From: Theobroma cacao
Taxonomy: Eukaryota; Streptophyta; Magnoliopsida; Malvales; Malvaceae
DNA length: 64,000 nucleotides
Assembly: GCF_000208745.1 (NCBI RefSeq)
Contig: NC_030854.1
Location: forward strand, 4,956,695-5,020,694
Direction: 5' to 3'
Part shown: in pieces, positions 24,030 through 34,045 of the stretch
Numbering within the stretch: the stretch's first letter is position 1
Layout: each line of letters begins with the position of its first letter
Notes under the pieces: model-generated
What the model was told of the DNA's origin: nothing
Seen by the model: the letters and a program-made list of their open reading frames with translations, nothing else
The model's database searches: none
Made by a program: the position numbers and the translations under genes

Positions 24030-24873
24030 TGAGTTTGCATGGAAAAAGATTGAGGTATGAAAGTAGCCTCCTCCTAAGATGAGGTTGTAGTGCCTTTAAC
24101 TCAAAATTTGATGCTTGCTTAACCTAGGGTGGTGGAATAAACTGACTTTTATCTAACTTCTCAAATTGAGTTCTTCTTAAAAAATGCGCTTTTGCTATAA
24201 CCTCCTTAGCTAACTCATCAATTGTATCTAGAAAAAGAATGGGAGGCACATATGGCTTGACTTGTGGTGATATAGATATTTCTTCTTCTTGCTTAATTTC
24301 TTTATCTTGAACTTGATTGCTAGAAGTGCTTCCTTAATCTACTTTATCTCTATCATCTTGAAGTGTATTATTGATGGCATTAGCTAGTTGACCCATTTGT
24401 GTCTCAAAATTTTTGATGGATTCTGCTTGACTTTGAATGATGGTATCAGTCCTTGTCATGAATTGTATGAACATATCTTCTATTGAAGGCTTTTTCTCTA
24501 GTATAGGAGTTCTAACTTGTGACTGAAAACCATTATGGAAAATAAGCTGTGATGAATATGTAGGACCATGATCATTACTCCATGAAAAATTTTCGCGATT
24601 ACATCCTGAATTGTAATTGTTGGAGCATGACTTATTTTGTAATCGCATTGATTCGTAATAGACTGGACAACAATCACTTTAATGCCTATCTCCACAAAAC
24701 TCGCATGTAACAAAAGGACTTTGAAAAGCATTATCACCCAAAGTGTTAATTTTCTGAGACAAAGCATATACTTGGGTGGCTAAAACACTGATTGCATCCA
24801 TTGCATAATCACTAGCAACCCTCCTAGGCACAAATTGTTCAGATGGCCACAGATAATTCATCACCTCAATCAA
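24030..24873 (-). pseudogene. Gag C-terminal fragment and gag-pol junction of Athila/Tat-like gypsy element
   Basis: One minus-strand frame covers 24334-24873 with a single internal stop. It starts with YLWPSEQFVPRRVASDYAMD and ATQVYALSQKINTL, which resemble the gag of Athila-like elements. It then has a zinc-knuckle-like CEFCGDRH...DCCP and the conserved FETQMGQLANAI. Further down (about 24170-24060), YVPPILF and FELKALQPHLR resemble the linker before protease/reverse transcriptase. The N-terminal half of gag is missing: the primer site is only about 110 bp upstream. The protein would not form a particle alone. Confidence 0.8.
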
Positions 24874-24985
24874 ATGTATCTAAAAATAAAAAGAAAAATT
24901 TGAAGTAAGATTATGAATGCTTTGTATTAATATTAACAAGAAAGAATTAAAAATCAATTCTCCGGCAATGACGCCAAAAACTTAT

Positions 24986-26423
24986 TGTTGATTTTCTACT
25001 CACGCAAATGCACGTATCGTTAACAAGTAATATAATAATGAATAAAGTATCGTTCCCACGGAGAATTGTTTAATTCTTATCGTTAACTACTAAAATTATA
25101 ACACACCCTAATTTTATCCAAACAATTAAAAAAGAAAAATTAAAATTGATAAACTAAAACTAAAATTAAATAGTAAATAAAACTCACTTAACTACTAGAC
25201 TTAAGATTATAATATCCCTCAATATTTCATCTGATTATTATCTCTCTCTCTCTCTTAACTCAATTTAATGGATTAAGTTGCTAACCTAGAATCCTAAATT
25301 ATTTATAACTCTCTGTCGAGTTTCTCATAAAAATACATTTCTCAATTAATTTACTATATGTCTATGCAAATTAAATTGAAAAAAGATTCATTAAGTTTGT
25401 ACTCTAATCCTAGCTACGTATGGCTTATAAGTATATGTCTACCCTATATGCAAATCAAATCACCTAATCAACTAAATATATTCGATCATACGCTATTTTA
25501 TTCAAGATCTACCTAAATCTCCTTCGTTAAGGTTTAACCTAAGTTTTCAATTCAATCTAATTGATGATTAGGCAATTATAGCATTAAAAATAGAATAAAA
25601 TGTACAACTTAAATCTATCAAATATAAGCAAAAGGGAGATAAATAATTCAAACTACATATTGAGTTCAATCATAATCTTAGATTAACAATTTAGTTCCCC
25701 ATTAAGTCACACATCATCATTGAATAAAGTTTAAACAATAAAAACAAACTAAGAAAATAAAAGAATAATAAAAATATAAAACTTAAGAATTATAATCTAG
25801 ATCTTCAAAGTCTTCTTGAATCCTTCAAAATCTTATCAGCTTCACTGACTTTGCGGCTTGACTCTCAGCTTTCAATCTAGTGTTTTCTTCTTCCTTCTTA
25901 AGTCCTCCGCAAGATTGTTTTTATAGGCTTTGAAGCTAGGCCAAGTTGGGCGAAGAAAGAATTCAATTCGAATTAGGATTTTCTTATCAGACTATGTGAA
26001 TCGTAGCCCTGTCCAATTAATTAACAGAAATCGTAATTGTTATAGGACTACTACAGCATGTCAACTTTGACAAGATTTGTGACCATATTTACAAGCCAAA
26101 CCAGGTAAAATAGTAAACATGAAAGTTGTAGATTTGTCTCTTATCTTTCCAATGATCAACGAATCACTTCATTTAGAGCTCTGTAACAAAAGTTATGGCT
26201 AAAATACCGAAATATGTGTATTGAAAGTCTGCACCTTGAAATTGCTCTCTTTCTTCCATTAAAATTTTTCTTTCATTAATTAACTAAGATTATATTGACT
26301 CACCTAAAATAATTAATTTAAAATAATTAAATAAAACCTACTAATCTCTATGCATTACTACAAAAACTAAGCTAAATTATTATCAAAATTAAGCTCAAAT
26401 AACTCTATATTAGAGATTTATCA
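24986..26423 (-). repeat. 5' LTR (element sense) of gypsy element
   Basis: On the plus strand it begins TGTTGATTTTC and ends GATTTATCA, followed by the TSD CTTAC. A small deletion near its right part makes it shorter than its partner. Confidence 0.92.
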
Positions 26424-26428
26424 CTTAC

Positions 26429-28080
26429 CATCTCAAACAAATGATGTCACTTCACATCCAATTACCAAATACTTATCTTGTCATTATCTATCACTTGCAC
26501 ACAAGTCATGATCATCTCTTTATCAACTATCTAAGAACCAACCTCTTACCTTCAAGCTGTCAATTATTCTCACTGGAAAGAGGCCACGGTTGTTGAGCAT
26601 TGAAAGATAATGGTATACGAAGCATTGTACCACTACCTTCTAACTATCATGTAGTAGGATGTAAGTGGGTGTACAAAGTGAAGCTAAATGCTTATGGAAA
26701 TGTGGAAAGATATAAAGCACGTTTAGTTGCAAAGGGTTATAATCAGATTGAAAGTTTTGACTGTCAAGAAACATTTAGCCCTATATCTAAACAAATAATA
26801 GTGAAGGTGTTCTTTGCCTTGGCAGTAACTCATAATTGGCATCCGTCATAGCATAATGTGAATAATGCCTTCTTGAATGGTGAGTTGGTAGAGGAAGTGT
26901 GCATGGAGTTTCCATAGGGGTACTCAGTTAAGGGGGAGTACCCTACTAACTCAAAGTTGGTTTGCAAGTTGCATAAGTTACTCTATAGACTCAAGCAAGC
27001 ATTAAAAGCTTGTAATTCAAAGCTTACTACACCAATCTTGCAATATGGTTTTAAATAATCAACCTCAGACAATTCACTCTTTACTATGAAGACACTTGAT
27101 GAAGATCTCATAGCTCTCTTAGTCTATGTTGATGATATTCTAATTGCTAGCACATATACCCAGGCAAAATTTGATGTTAAAGGGTTCTTGAGCTCACAAT
27201 TCAAACTCAAGGACCTTGTCAAAGTCAAGTACTTCCTAAGGCTTGAGATAGCTAGATCATAAAAAGGCATATCAATATGCCAAAGGAAGTATGCTTTAGA
27301 CCTTCTAGAAAAACACGAGCTACTTTGGAACCAAGCTTGCAAGTACCCCTATTAACTACAATCATAAGTTGAGCAAGACTAGTGATGAAGACAAATTAAC
27401 AAATGCTACAAGCTACAAACAATTAGTCAAGGATTGTTATACTTGACCTTTAGCAAACTTGACATCACTTATGCAGTAAAGGTCCTTGCACAATTTATGG
27501 ACAAACTTGGACTTCAACACCTTGCAACAACTCACAGAGTCTTAAAGTAACTAAAGAAAGCACCAAATCAGGGAATCCTGATGAAATCAAAATGCAACTT
27601 GAAGATATTTAGATACTCATATAGTGATTGGGTAGGATACCCTGATACTATAAGGTCAATTACAGGATATTGCATTTTCATTGGTGATTCATTAATGAGT
27701 TGGGAATCAAAGAAACACTCAATGGTAGCCTAGAGTTTAGCTAAAGCAAAATAGAAGTCAATGGCTACTGCTTGTTGTGAAATCATATAGTTAAGGTATC
27801 TAATGGTAGATTTTAGGGATATTCACATTGAAGCAGTGCACCTTTACTCAGATAGCCAATCAACCATACATATCAGCTAGAATCTTGTGCTTCATAAAAG
27901 GACAAAGCACATAGAAATGGACTATCATTTTATCCAAGAAAAGGTATTGGCTGGAGTAATCAATCCCCAGCACATTTCAATAGAATCACAGCTATCAGAT
28001 ATCTTCACTAGAGCTCCACAACCAAGACAATTAAACAATCTATTAGGTAAGATGAACGTTCACAATATGCATATCTATCT
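26429..28080 (+). pseudogene. Outer Copia reverse transcriptase and RNase H
   Basis: The reading resumes after the gypsy insertion. The reverse transcriptase (RVT_2) start is at about 26600-26851, with GCKWVYKVKLNAYGNVERYK and RLVAKGYNQ. The catalytic YVDD is intact at 27125-27136. RNase H follows, ending in TKHIEMDYHFIQEKV and QLSDIFTRAPQ at 27900-28020. Stops and frameshifts occur throughout. In a live element these domains copy RNA into DNA within the virus-like particle. Confidence 0.85.
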
Positions 28081-28090
28081 TGACGAGGCG

Positions 28091-28353
28091 TATCAGACAC
28101 TGTTTAAATCCACAAAATACCAAATAAGTGTTTCCAACAAATAAAAACACAAATGAAAATGAAGAACAAAGCTAAAATCCTCAACTAGAAAGAAAAAAAG
28201 TTGAAACAAAGGACCAATACTCACCGTTTCAATAAAGCCTAGCACAAGAGATTAAAACTCACCATTTCATTTAAAATTTAAAAGTTAGTTAGGAGCTAAT
28301 CATTAGTTAGTTAAGAGCTGACATTTTATCTTTCTTTAATTAACCCAATACCC

Positions 28354-28404
<51 letters not shown>

Positions 28405-28494
28405 ACCTAATACTTTTTGTCAATTAATGAGAATGTGCTCTGACAATTCTCTCCCACATATGCGCTGTCTCTGCCTCGTTCTCGGTTTCTGACA
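28091..28494 (+). repeat. 3' LTR of outer Copia
   Basis: It begins TATCAGACACTG and ends CTGACA, followed by the TSD TAATC. It lacks the tandem duplication of the 5' LTR but has a longer TA run (28359-28401). Confidence 0.9.
28359..28401. repeat. (AT)n microsatellite in 3' LTR
   Basis: About 21 AT units lie inside the 3' LTR of the outer Copia. The 5' LTR has only five or six units at the homologous positions. Confidence 0.95.
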
Positions 28495-28795
28495 TAATCA
28501 CTGCGGTTTCTAGCAACAAAAAACTTTCCAAAGTTGTATTATTTATATTTGCTAGATTTTGCACATTGATTAGCTCCTTCACGGGCTTCACCATAACCTG
28601 GTGAGAAGGGAAAATAGAAGAATGGAACTGAAAACCTTTCCTTTTGTAGGTATATTCATAACCACCCTGTGCTCCACACTCTCATAAAATTCATTACTTC
28701 AGATCTGAATAGTATGAAATGCTTTTGTAGGTATATGGAGTTGATGTGTGGGATGTTGGAAATCTCAAAATCTGACCTTTGTTCACCAATTACAG

Positions 28796-28882
28796 ATGGT
28801 AGAGATAGAGCTTCTCAATCGGGTAACTGAATTAGAGCAGGCAAGATTTTTTCTCAAGCATGCTAAAGAATTGAAAAAAATG
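28796..28882 (+). pseudogene. Exon-like segment, 29 codons, possible coiled coil
   Basis: An acceptor-like CACCAATTACAG precedes it and a GT follows it. The 87 bases read as 29 open codons, including ELLNRVTELEQARFFLKHAK, a charged, helix-prone stretch. It starts with ATG but looks internal. It is unrecognised. It may be part of the same broken locus as 5526-5698 and 29051-29143. Confidence 0.3.
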
Positions 28883-29050
28883 GTTATCTTTCATTCCTCA
28901 TCTTTTCCCACAAATGTCATATTCAAGAGGCAAATGAATTCAAGATGGCTTTAGTGATAGGGTTGTTTTTAAGGAGAAATGAAATCATATGCATAATTTT
29001 GTCCCTTAGCATATTAAATTAGAAGTTAAATTTTTTGTCATGAATTACAG

Positions 29051-29156
29051 CGTCCCTCCTTTGATAGTTTGTTAGTGGTCTCCTATGCCACTGTTCAATG
29101 TGGTATGGAGGTCTCCTTACCGCAGACCTTTTTTGTCTTCTGAGGATTTTGTTCAT
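29051..29156 (+). pseudogene. Exon-like segment bounded by acceptor and GTAAGT donor
   Basis: It follows GAATTACAG and ends before GTAAGT. In the phase left by the segment at 28796-28882 it is open for 30 codons (RPSFDSLLVVSYATVQCGM...) and then has TGA at 29141-29143. An alternative frame has its own stop. It may be a terminal exon or a decayed internal exon. No family is recognised. Confidence 0.25.
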
Positions 29157-30012
29157 GTAAGTTGTAACTTCTGCTTTCTTTGATCAGCAATGATATCTCA
29201 CTTGCTTGTCAAAAAAAAAAATTGTCTTGTACTCTTTTTGAGTTAATTAGTTCTTAATTGAAACTCTTTATTAACTGTTTGATTTCTGTAAACCTTTTAT
29301 TTGTAGTTTTTATTTTTCAAATCATTTGATTCTATGTTAAGATTAATTAATTTCACCGTACTATATAATCTGTTGGCACTAATAGTTAGAATAACAGGAA
29401 AAAATTGTAACTCTCTATTTATTTAATCAATTTTGGATTGAATATTAAAAAACCCGAGCACGTGGTGTGGCATCAAAATTTATACTTGATCAGCTGCAAT
29501 GTTACATCAAATAGTATTTTGAAGCCTAACCAAATTCTTAGACAAACAACAGCAATGTTAAATGCATTCCATAACATCAACATGTGTGTCCGGGGCACAA
29601 GACTTTTCATTTCTAAAGTCAATCTGCTGGCTCTATTTTGTTCATATTTTTGTGCAACTGATAGTAGATAACTGTTGCTTGCAGTTGCTTTTACCAATAG
29701 GCCTTAGGGCCATTACTAATTGTGGTTTCAGTGATATTAATAAAATTTACTAATTCGCTGAGAAAAAAAAATTTCACAGTTCATCCTCGTAGTCCCTCTT
29801 TTGCCTATTTTTTTTGTTTTAACACTGTAACTTATGCACTAACATTGTCTATTTAATTATATACTCAGCTTTTTGAGTATTTTTACCCGTTTTCCTGTGC
29901 TATGCATATAAAGCAAGTTTGTTATTTGGAACGACGCAATAATTTGACCCATTTTCATTGGAGGTTTTCAAAGCTCTAACTGGGAGGCATAGGTAGCTTA
30001 AGCACTAACAAC
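29157..30012. other. Spacer downstream of the ERF gene
   Basis: No gene is recognised. It lies downstream of the minus-strand ERF stop codon and probably includes its 3' UTR near 30012. A plus-strand AATAAA occurs at about 29738, which could be a poly-A signal for a plus-strand transcript. Confidence 0.4.
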
Positions 30013-30693
30013 TCAGTCACCCCACAGAGTGAATTCCATATAATCATCTACATCATCATCCCAATTATAGTACCCTTTTTGCATAGCTGGTGGGGTTAGT
30101 ATCAGCCCTTCTGCCATACTGTCAAGTATCCCTGGCATGTTAAACACCTCTTCTTCATCCAAAAACAACTTCTCTGAACTCCCTTGTACATTTTCCGATG
30201 AGTTCTCCAAGCTTGGCAGTGGCGGCGACGGCAACGACGACGACGATGACAATGAAGGCGAAGGAGATGGTGTTTTGGCAATATCACCAAACGCCTCGGC
30301 AGCCTCCATAGCAGCATATTGTATATCCCTGATGGAGGATGACCTAGCACGTGGTAATGCATTAGCTGACTCAGGAAAGTTTAAGGAAGCAGAATCTCCC
30401 TTGAGAGCTAAGGCCGCTGCATCATAAGCCCTAGCAGCCATGCCTGGGCTCGAGAACGTCCCGAGCCAGATTCGGGATTTCTTGATAGGCTCTCGCAGCT
30501 CGCTGACCCACTTTCCGTTCCTTCTCCTAACGCCTTTGTAAACAGGATGTCTAGTCTCTTGAAACTTCTTCCTTCCAGCTTTTCGCTTTTGGGTTTTTGC
30601 TTCAACTTGCCATGATGAGCTGCCTAGTTCAGGCTGTGACGACGAACATGGAGTTATGTGGCTTTTTGAGCTTAAAACCGATTGCTCTTCCAT
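30013..30693 (-). CDS. DREB-type AP2/ERF transcription factor
   Basis: This is an intact intronless frame of 226 aa. The start chosen is the ATG at 30693 ([10 protein letters not shown]); the open frame continues upstream only through non-ATG codons. One AP2/ERF DNA-binding domain lies at about residues 51-108, with [19 protein letters not shown], the RIWLGTF strand and the [14 protein letters not shown] helix. It is preceded by [13 protein letters not shown], very like the signature flanking the domain in CBF/DREB1 proteins. After it come [13 protein letters not shown], a Ser/Pro-rich stretch, and an acidic C-terminus ending EFTLWGD, recalling the LWSY ending of CBFs. The loop RRRNGKW appears one residue shorter than in CBF/DREB1. 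The family binds DRE/CRT or GCC-type promoter elements in the nucleus and acts in cold, drought or hormone responses. It is most likely an ERF024-028-like DREB rather than a true CBF; target genes are inference. Confidence 0.93.
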   Translation of the reverse strand: MEEQSVLSSKSHITPCSSSQPELGSSSWQVEAKTQKRKAGRKKFQETRHPVYKGVRRRNGKWVSELREPIKKSRIWLGTFSSPGMAARAYDAAALALKGDSASLNFPESANALPRARSSSIRDIQYAAMEAAEAFGDIAKTPSPSPSLSSSSSLPSPPLPSLENSSENVQGSSEKLFLDEEEVFNMPGILDSMAEGLILTPPAMQKGYYNWDDDVDDYMEFTLWGD

Positions 30694-30801
30694 CTGTTTC
30701 AATTGTAGAGAGAGAGATGCTTTAAAAGAAGAAGGAGTTTCTGTGTTTATCTATTTTTCTTTCTTTCTTCTTGTTCCTTTGTCCAGCTAGCTAGAAATGA
30801 G

Positions 30802-30815
30802 CTTTATAATTATTG
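30802..30815 (-). promoter_or_regulatory. Possible TATA box of the ERF gene
   Basis: On the minus strand ATAATTATAAAGC lies about 110-120 bp before the ATG at 30693. A CT-rich leader (about 30703-30770) lies between them. The spacing suits a short 5' UTR. Confidence 0.5.
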
Positions 30816-30924
30816 AAGGAGAAAAACAGTACGAGGATTAAATATGGGAAACAAGAATGATTCAATAGCACAATATGTAAATCGTGTTTAATTGTTGATT
30901 TTCTTCTTGCTCTTTCACACTTCC

Positions 30925-30962
30925 CACGTGGCGCTGGGGCAAACCCAAACATGTTTCACGTG
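30925..30962. promoter_or_regulatory. Two G-boxes (CACGTG) upstream of the ERF gene
   Basis: CACGTG occurs at 30925-30930 (CCCACGTGGC, an ABRE-like core) and at 30957-30962 (TTTCACGTGGGGG). Both lie about 235-270 bp upstream of the start codon. A TTGAC W-box core follows at about 31023. bZIP/bHLH binding, for example in abscisic-acid or light response, is a plausible inference. Confidence 0.6.
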
Positions 30963-31133
30963 GGGGAAAAAATGCTCCCGAGTCATTTTCTCTGCCTAAA
31001 GCTGTTTCTTGATGTGACAACGTTGACTTACTTTACTTGCTCTTTCCAGGTCAAGAACTCAGACCCTAATTTTACGAATTTTGTAAAATACTTGAAATAA
31101 AAAAAAGCAAATTTCCGTATACTTCAAAATGAA

Positions 31134-31153
31134 ATATATATATATATATATAT
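31134..31153. repeat. (TA)n microsatellite
   Basis: A short pure TA run lies upstream of the ERF promoter. Confidence 0.9.
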
Positions 31154-31860
31154 CTCTAGTTTGACATAGAAAAATCAAGATTTTCTCGTAAAATCCCGTT
31201 AGAATATTAAATATATTGATGGACAGTTAATAGTTTCAATTGCTAGTATGAAAAAAGGTTTATTGTCGAGCAATCTTGTATTTGGTATTCTAATGGTCAC
31301 CAATATTCCTTGAGAAAATAATGGCTTAATAACCAAACGTCTAAAACTAAATATTCAAATAAGATTTTTTCATTGAAATTAAAAAAAATAAGATTTTTTT
31401 TATAAAGAGAAAATAAAAAAAGAAAATTTATAAGTGAATATTACAAATTAAAAAAATAATAAATTTTATATATAAAACAATAACAATTGAAAATCGTTAA
31501 ATACATATTAGTCTTAGTTTATTGATAATAGAAAAAATAGTTAAAAATTAATAATATTACAGAAATTAAAAAATGAAAAAAAATTAAAATTTATAAGGGA
31601 CATAATTATAGAATCGAAAGAATATATTATTTTATTAATTATTTTAATTTTTATATATTTGAAATAAAAAATTAAATAAATAATTAAAAATTAATAAAAT
31701 ATAAAAATAAGAGGTTTATTGATTAGTGTATTATCTCGTACTTAAAAGAGTAGAGTTTAAATTTTTTTTAAATTCAAAAAATATATAAAACTGAAAAAAA
31801 ATAGGTATTTATTATGAATTTATGAAAATTTAAAGCTTAAAGCTGTTGCTATGGTGACTT
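31154..31860. other. Very AT-rich spacer
   Basis: Long A and T runs with no open frame, repeat pair or recognisable element. Confidence 0.5.
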
Positions 31861-31928
31861 TACTTTAAAATCGGCCTTGCGTTGAGGTAACGAACCAGCC
31901 CATTCTCCTTCTAGCTGTCAAAAATTTC

Positions 31929-32204
31929 TCATAAAGAAAACAAATCAGGAAAACAAAATTTAGCCCGAAGTCGGTCAGGGACAAAACTTTTGACCTTGCA
32001 TATATGATTGGAAAAAGAAAGAGAAACAAAAGCAGGCTCTGACCATTGTCTCTTTCTGCTTGCAATTTCACGTGGCTTAAAGACTGTTGCTTCTCGAGGC
32101 AGCTGCAAAGCCGTATGAAAAGCTCGAGTTCGGTTCGGTTTGGCCAAGGCGGAATACACAAGCCTTGTTAGGTTATTCATTAATACCACAGCCGCTCCAC
32201 TCAA
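31929..32204 (-). CDS. Unrecognised 91-codon ORF in a GC-richer island
   Basis: The minus-strand frame starts MSGAAVVLMNNLTRLVYSA and ends PDLFSL. It lies in a patch (31860-32220) clearly richer in G+C than its surroundings. A second overlapping frame (31865-32161) also exists, so coding is not certain. The N-terminus is Ala/Leu/Arg-rich. No family is recognised. It could be an old gene fragment or part of a non-coding transcript. Confidence 0.2.
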   Translation of the reverse strand: MSGAAVVLMNNLTRLVYSALAKPNRTRAFHTALQLPREATVFKPREIASRKRQWSEPAFVSLSFSNHICKVKSFVPDRLRAKFCFPDLFSL

Positions 32205-32269
32205 CAGTCAGAACCACAGCTACTAAAGCATGAAAATGGTGTTGTTATATCTTCTGAAAAGTACACCCA

Positions 32270-32298
32270 ATATATTTATATATATATATATATATATA
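32270..32298. repeat. (TA)n microsatellite
   Basis: A TA run with one early interruption. Confidence 0.9.
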
Positions 32299-33281
32299 AA
32301 ACAACCTCCCAAGTATGGCAATGGAAAGTATTAATAAAAAAGTAATGGAGTCATATCGGTGCGTTAGTCTCCTTTTTTTGTTGTGAAGAAAATGTCAATG
32401 CAAAGATGTGTATGCAAAAGTAGTATCTTGTATTAGATCTAAAAGGGGCTTTTTATCAATTGGATATTTATTATAGAATTTCACAAAGTTAATATGTTTT
32501 CATGACCATATTTATTATTGAGTGTTGATATATCTCGTCAATTTTTTATTTGTTCTCTATAATAAAGGTAATCACACAACAAATAGTATTTTTTATTCTA
32601 CATTTACACAGAATTTAAAGGATACTAACTAGAAGAAGAGTAAAATACAAAAATCTCTCTAAATACTCTCTTAAAATATACTTTGGTCTCTCTTATTTCA
32701 AAATCAATTGTTTCATCCCTTTTGACCATCCAAAATCAATAGTCAAACAGTTAATAAAATGTTAAAATCCTAAAATACCCATTTTCCTTTCCCTAACTAA
32801 CTTGATTGTCTTCTAAATTCTCTCTTTCCACTCTTTCTCTCTTTGTTACTTCTCATCAGTATCCATCACCACCTCCATCTCTGCTTTCTTTTTTCTGTTT
32901 TGTTGATTGTAAAACTCAATAGCAACAAAAGTTTAACAAAAGTTTTAAAATAAAATCGCTAATAGGTCCGTATCTTAATGATAATGATTTTAGGTTCTAA
33001 CCATGGTGGTGCGTGGAGATGGAAGCAGGGGGAGATCAAATTGGGAGAGTTACAGGAAGAAGGGGAAGAAAAAGAAAGAAACCATTGTGTTTTTCGACAC
33101 CAGCAAAAAAAAGAAAGGATGGGAAAGAACAAGAAAATAAAAAAAATAAGGAAAACAGTTAAAAATTATACCTAATTTAATTAGAATATTATTACTTAAT
33201 TTTTTTAGATTTTTGTTTTTTCACTTAAAAATTATAAGCTTTTTTGAATTGTTAATAAAATAATCCTAAATAATTTCCTTC
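32299..33281. other. Unassigned spacer left of the minus-strand Copia
   Basis: No gene is supported. A lysine/glutamate-rich 65-codon frame at 32978-33175 looks like purine-rich low-complexity DNA. Confidence 0.4.
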
Positions 33282-33587
33282 TGTTGTGAAATATAAATTT
33301 GAAAAAGAATATTAGAGAGAAGTAGTAAGAATGTAAGAAGATCCTCTATTTCATTTCTTGTTCCAGTCTTTCTACCATCAACTATAATGCCTTTTTTTTA
33401 TAAGCACACATAGATGGAGAGGAAATGAATTTACAAAAATAGAGAGAATGAACTTAATGGAAAAGAATATACACATACTGAATGAAACCAGGAGATAGGG
33501 ATATACCAACATGAATATGTACATTGGATACAGGGAGATACATTGGATCTTATGAAATACAATGGATATTCACATATATTCATAACA
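33282..33587 (-). repeat. 3' LTR (element sense) of minus-strand Copia
   Basis: It parallels 37406-37717 over its full length, for example the shared phrase 'tttcatttcttgttccag' and 'taagcacacatagatggag'. Confidence 0.88.
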
Positions 33588-34045
33588 CTTCCCCTTGAAT
33601 GTCTATTGTAATACTTCATTTAAAACCTTACGCCGAAAAAATCTAGTAGTAGGACAAAATTGGTCAGTGAGAAAAAAGAGTATAGTGCATAGTCCATAAT
33701 TACTCCCCTCAATTGAGCCATATTGCCACTTATGGGGTCTACCATTTCTGGAGCATTTGATACTTTACCACTCCAGGGGCAGATCAATCTTGCGTCTTGT
33801 TAACTCGTTGCATTCCAATGACATATACTAATTTCTCAAATGTTGACGTTGGCAATGATTTGGTAACAAGATTTGCAAGATTATTGGTGGAGCGAATCTG
33901 TTTAACGTTAACTTGTCGACTTTCCTAGAGTTTGTGAGTGTAGAAAAATTTCGACAAGATATGCTTGGTCTTGTCACCTTTAATATATCTTCTCCTGACT
34001 TGTGCAACACAAGCAGCATTATCTTCATAAATTATAGTGGGAGAA

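Larger units (their letters stand above)
20330..26423 (-). mobile_element. Pol-less Ty3/gypsy element (Athila/Tat-like) nested in outer Copia
   Basis: LTRs of about 1494 bp (20330-21823) and 1438 bp (24986-26423) are flanked by the 5-bp TSD CTTAC (20325-20329 and 26424-26428). In the minus sense, the 24986-26423 LTR is the 5' one. It is followed by a primer-site-like TTTTTGGCGTCATTGCCGG, of the type used by Athila/Tat elements. A G-rich tract (TTTGGGGGTG) precedes the other LTR. The internal 3.2 kb keeps only the C-terminal part of gag and a scrap of the gag-pol junction. Protease, reverse transcriptase, RNase H and integrase are missing. Confidence 0.92.
5932..28494 (+). mobile_element. Ty1/Copia retrotransposon carrying four nested insertions
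   Basis: The 5' LTR (5932-6483) and 3' LTR (28091-28494) are flanked by the 5-bp TSD TAATC (5927-5931 and 28495-28499). A primer-binding site TGGTATCAAAGC follows the 5' LTR, and a worn purine tract (GAGGCG) precedes the 3' LTR. Domain remnants run in Copia order: gag, zinc knuckle, protease, GAG-pre-integrase, integrase, reverse transcriptase, RNase H. Insertions at 7314, 9162, 18616 and 20330 account for about 16.9 kb, so the original element was near 5.7 kb. All frames are interrupted and the element is dead. Both LTRs start with TA rather than the usual TG. Confidence 0.93.

Noticed and set aside
30137..30427. Plus-strand frame of 96 codons opposite the ERF gene
   Set aside because: It is the reverse complement of the Ser/Pro- and acid-rich part of the ERF coding sequence. 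Its low-complexity DDDDD stretch is the mirror of Ser/Pro codons.
32978..33175. Lys/Glu-rich 65-codon frame
   Set aside because: It is purine-rich low-complexity sequence without a domain, promoter or splice context.
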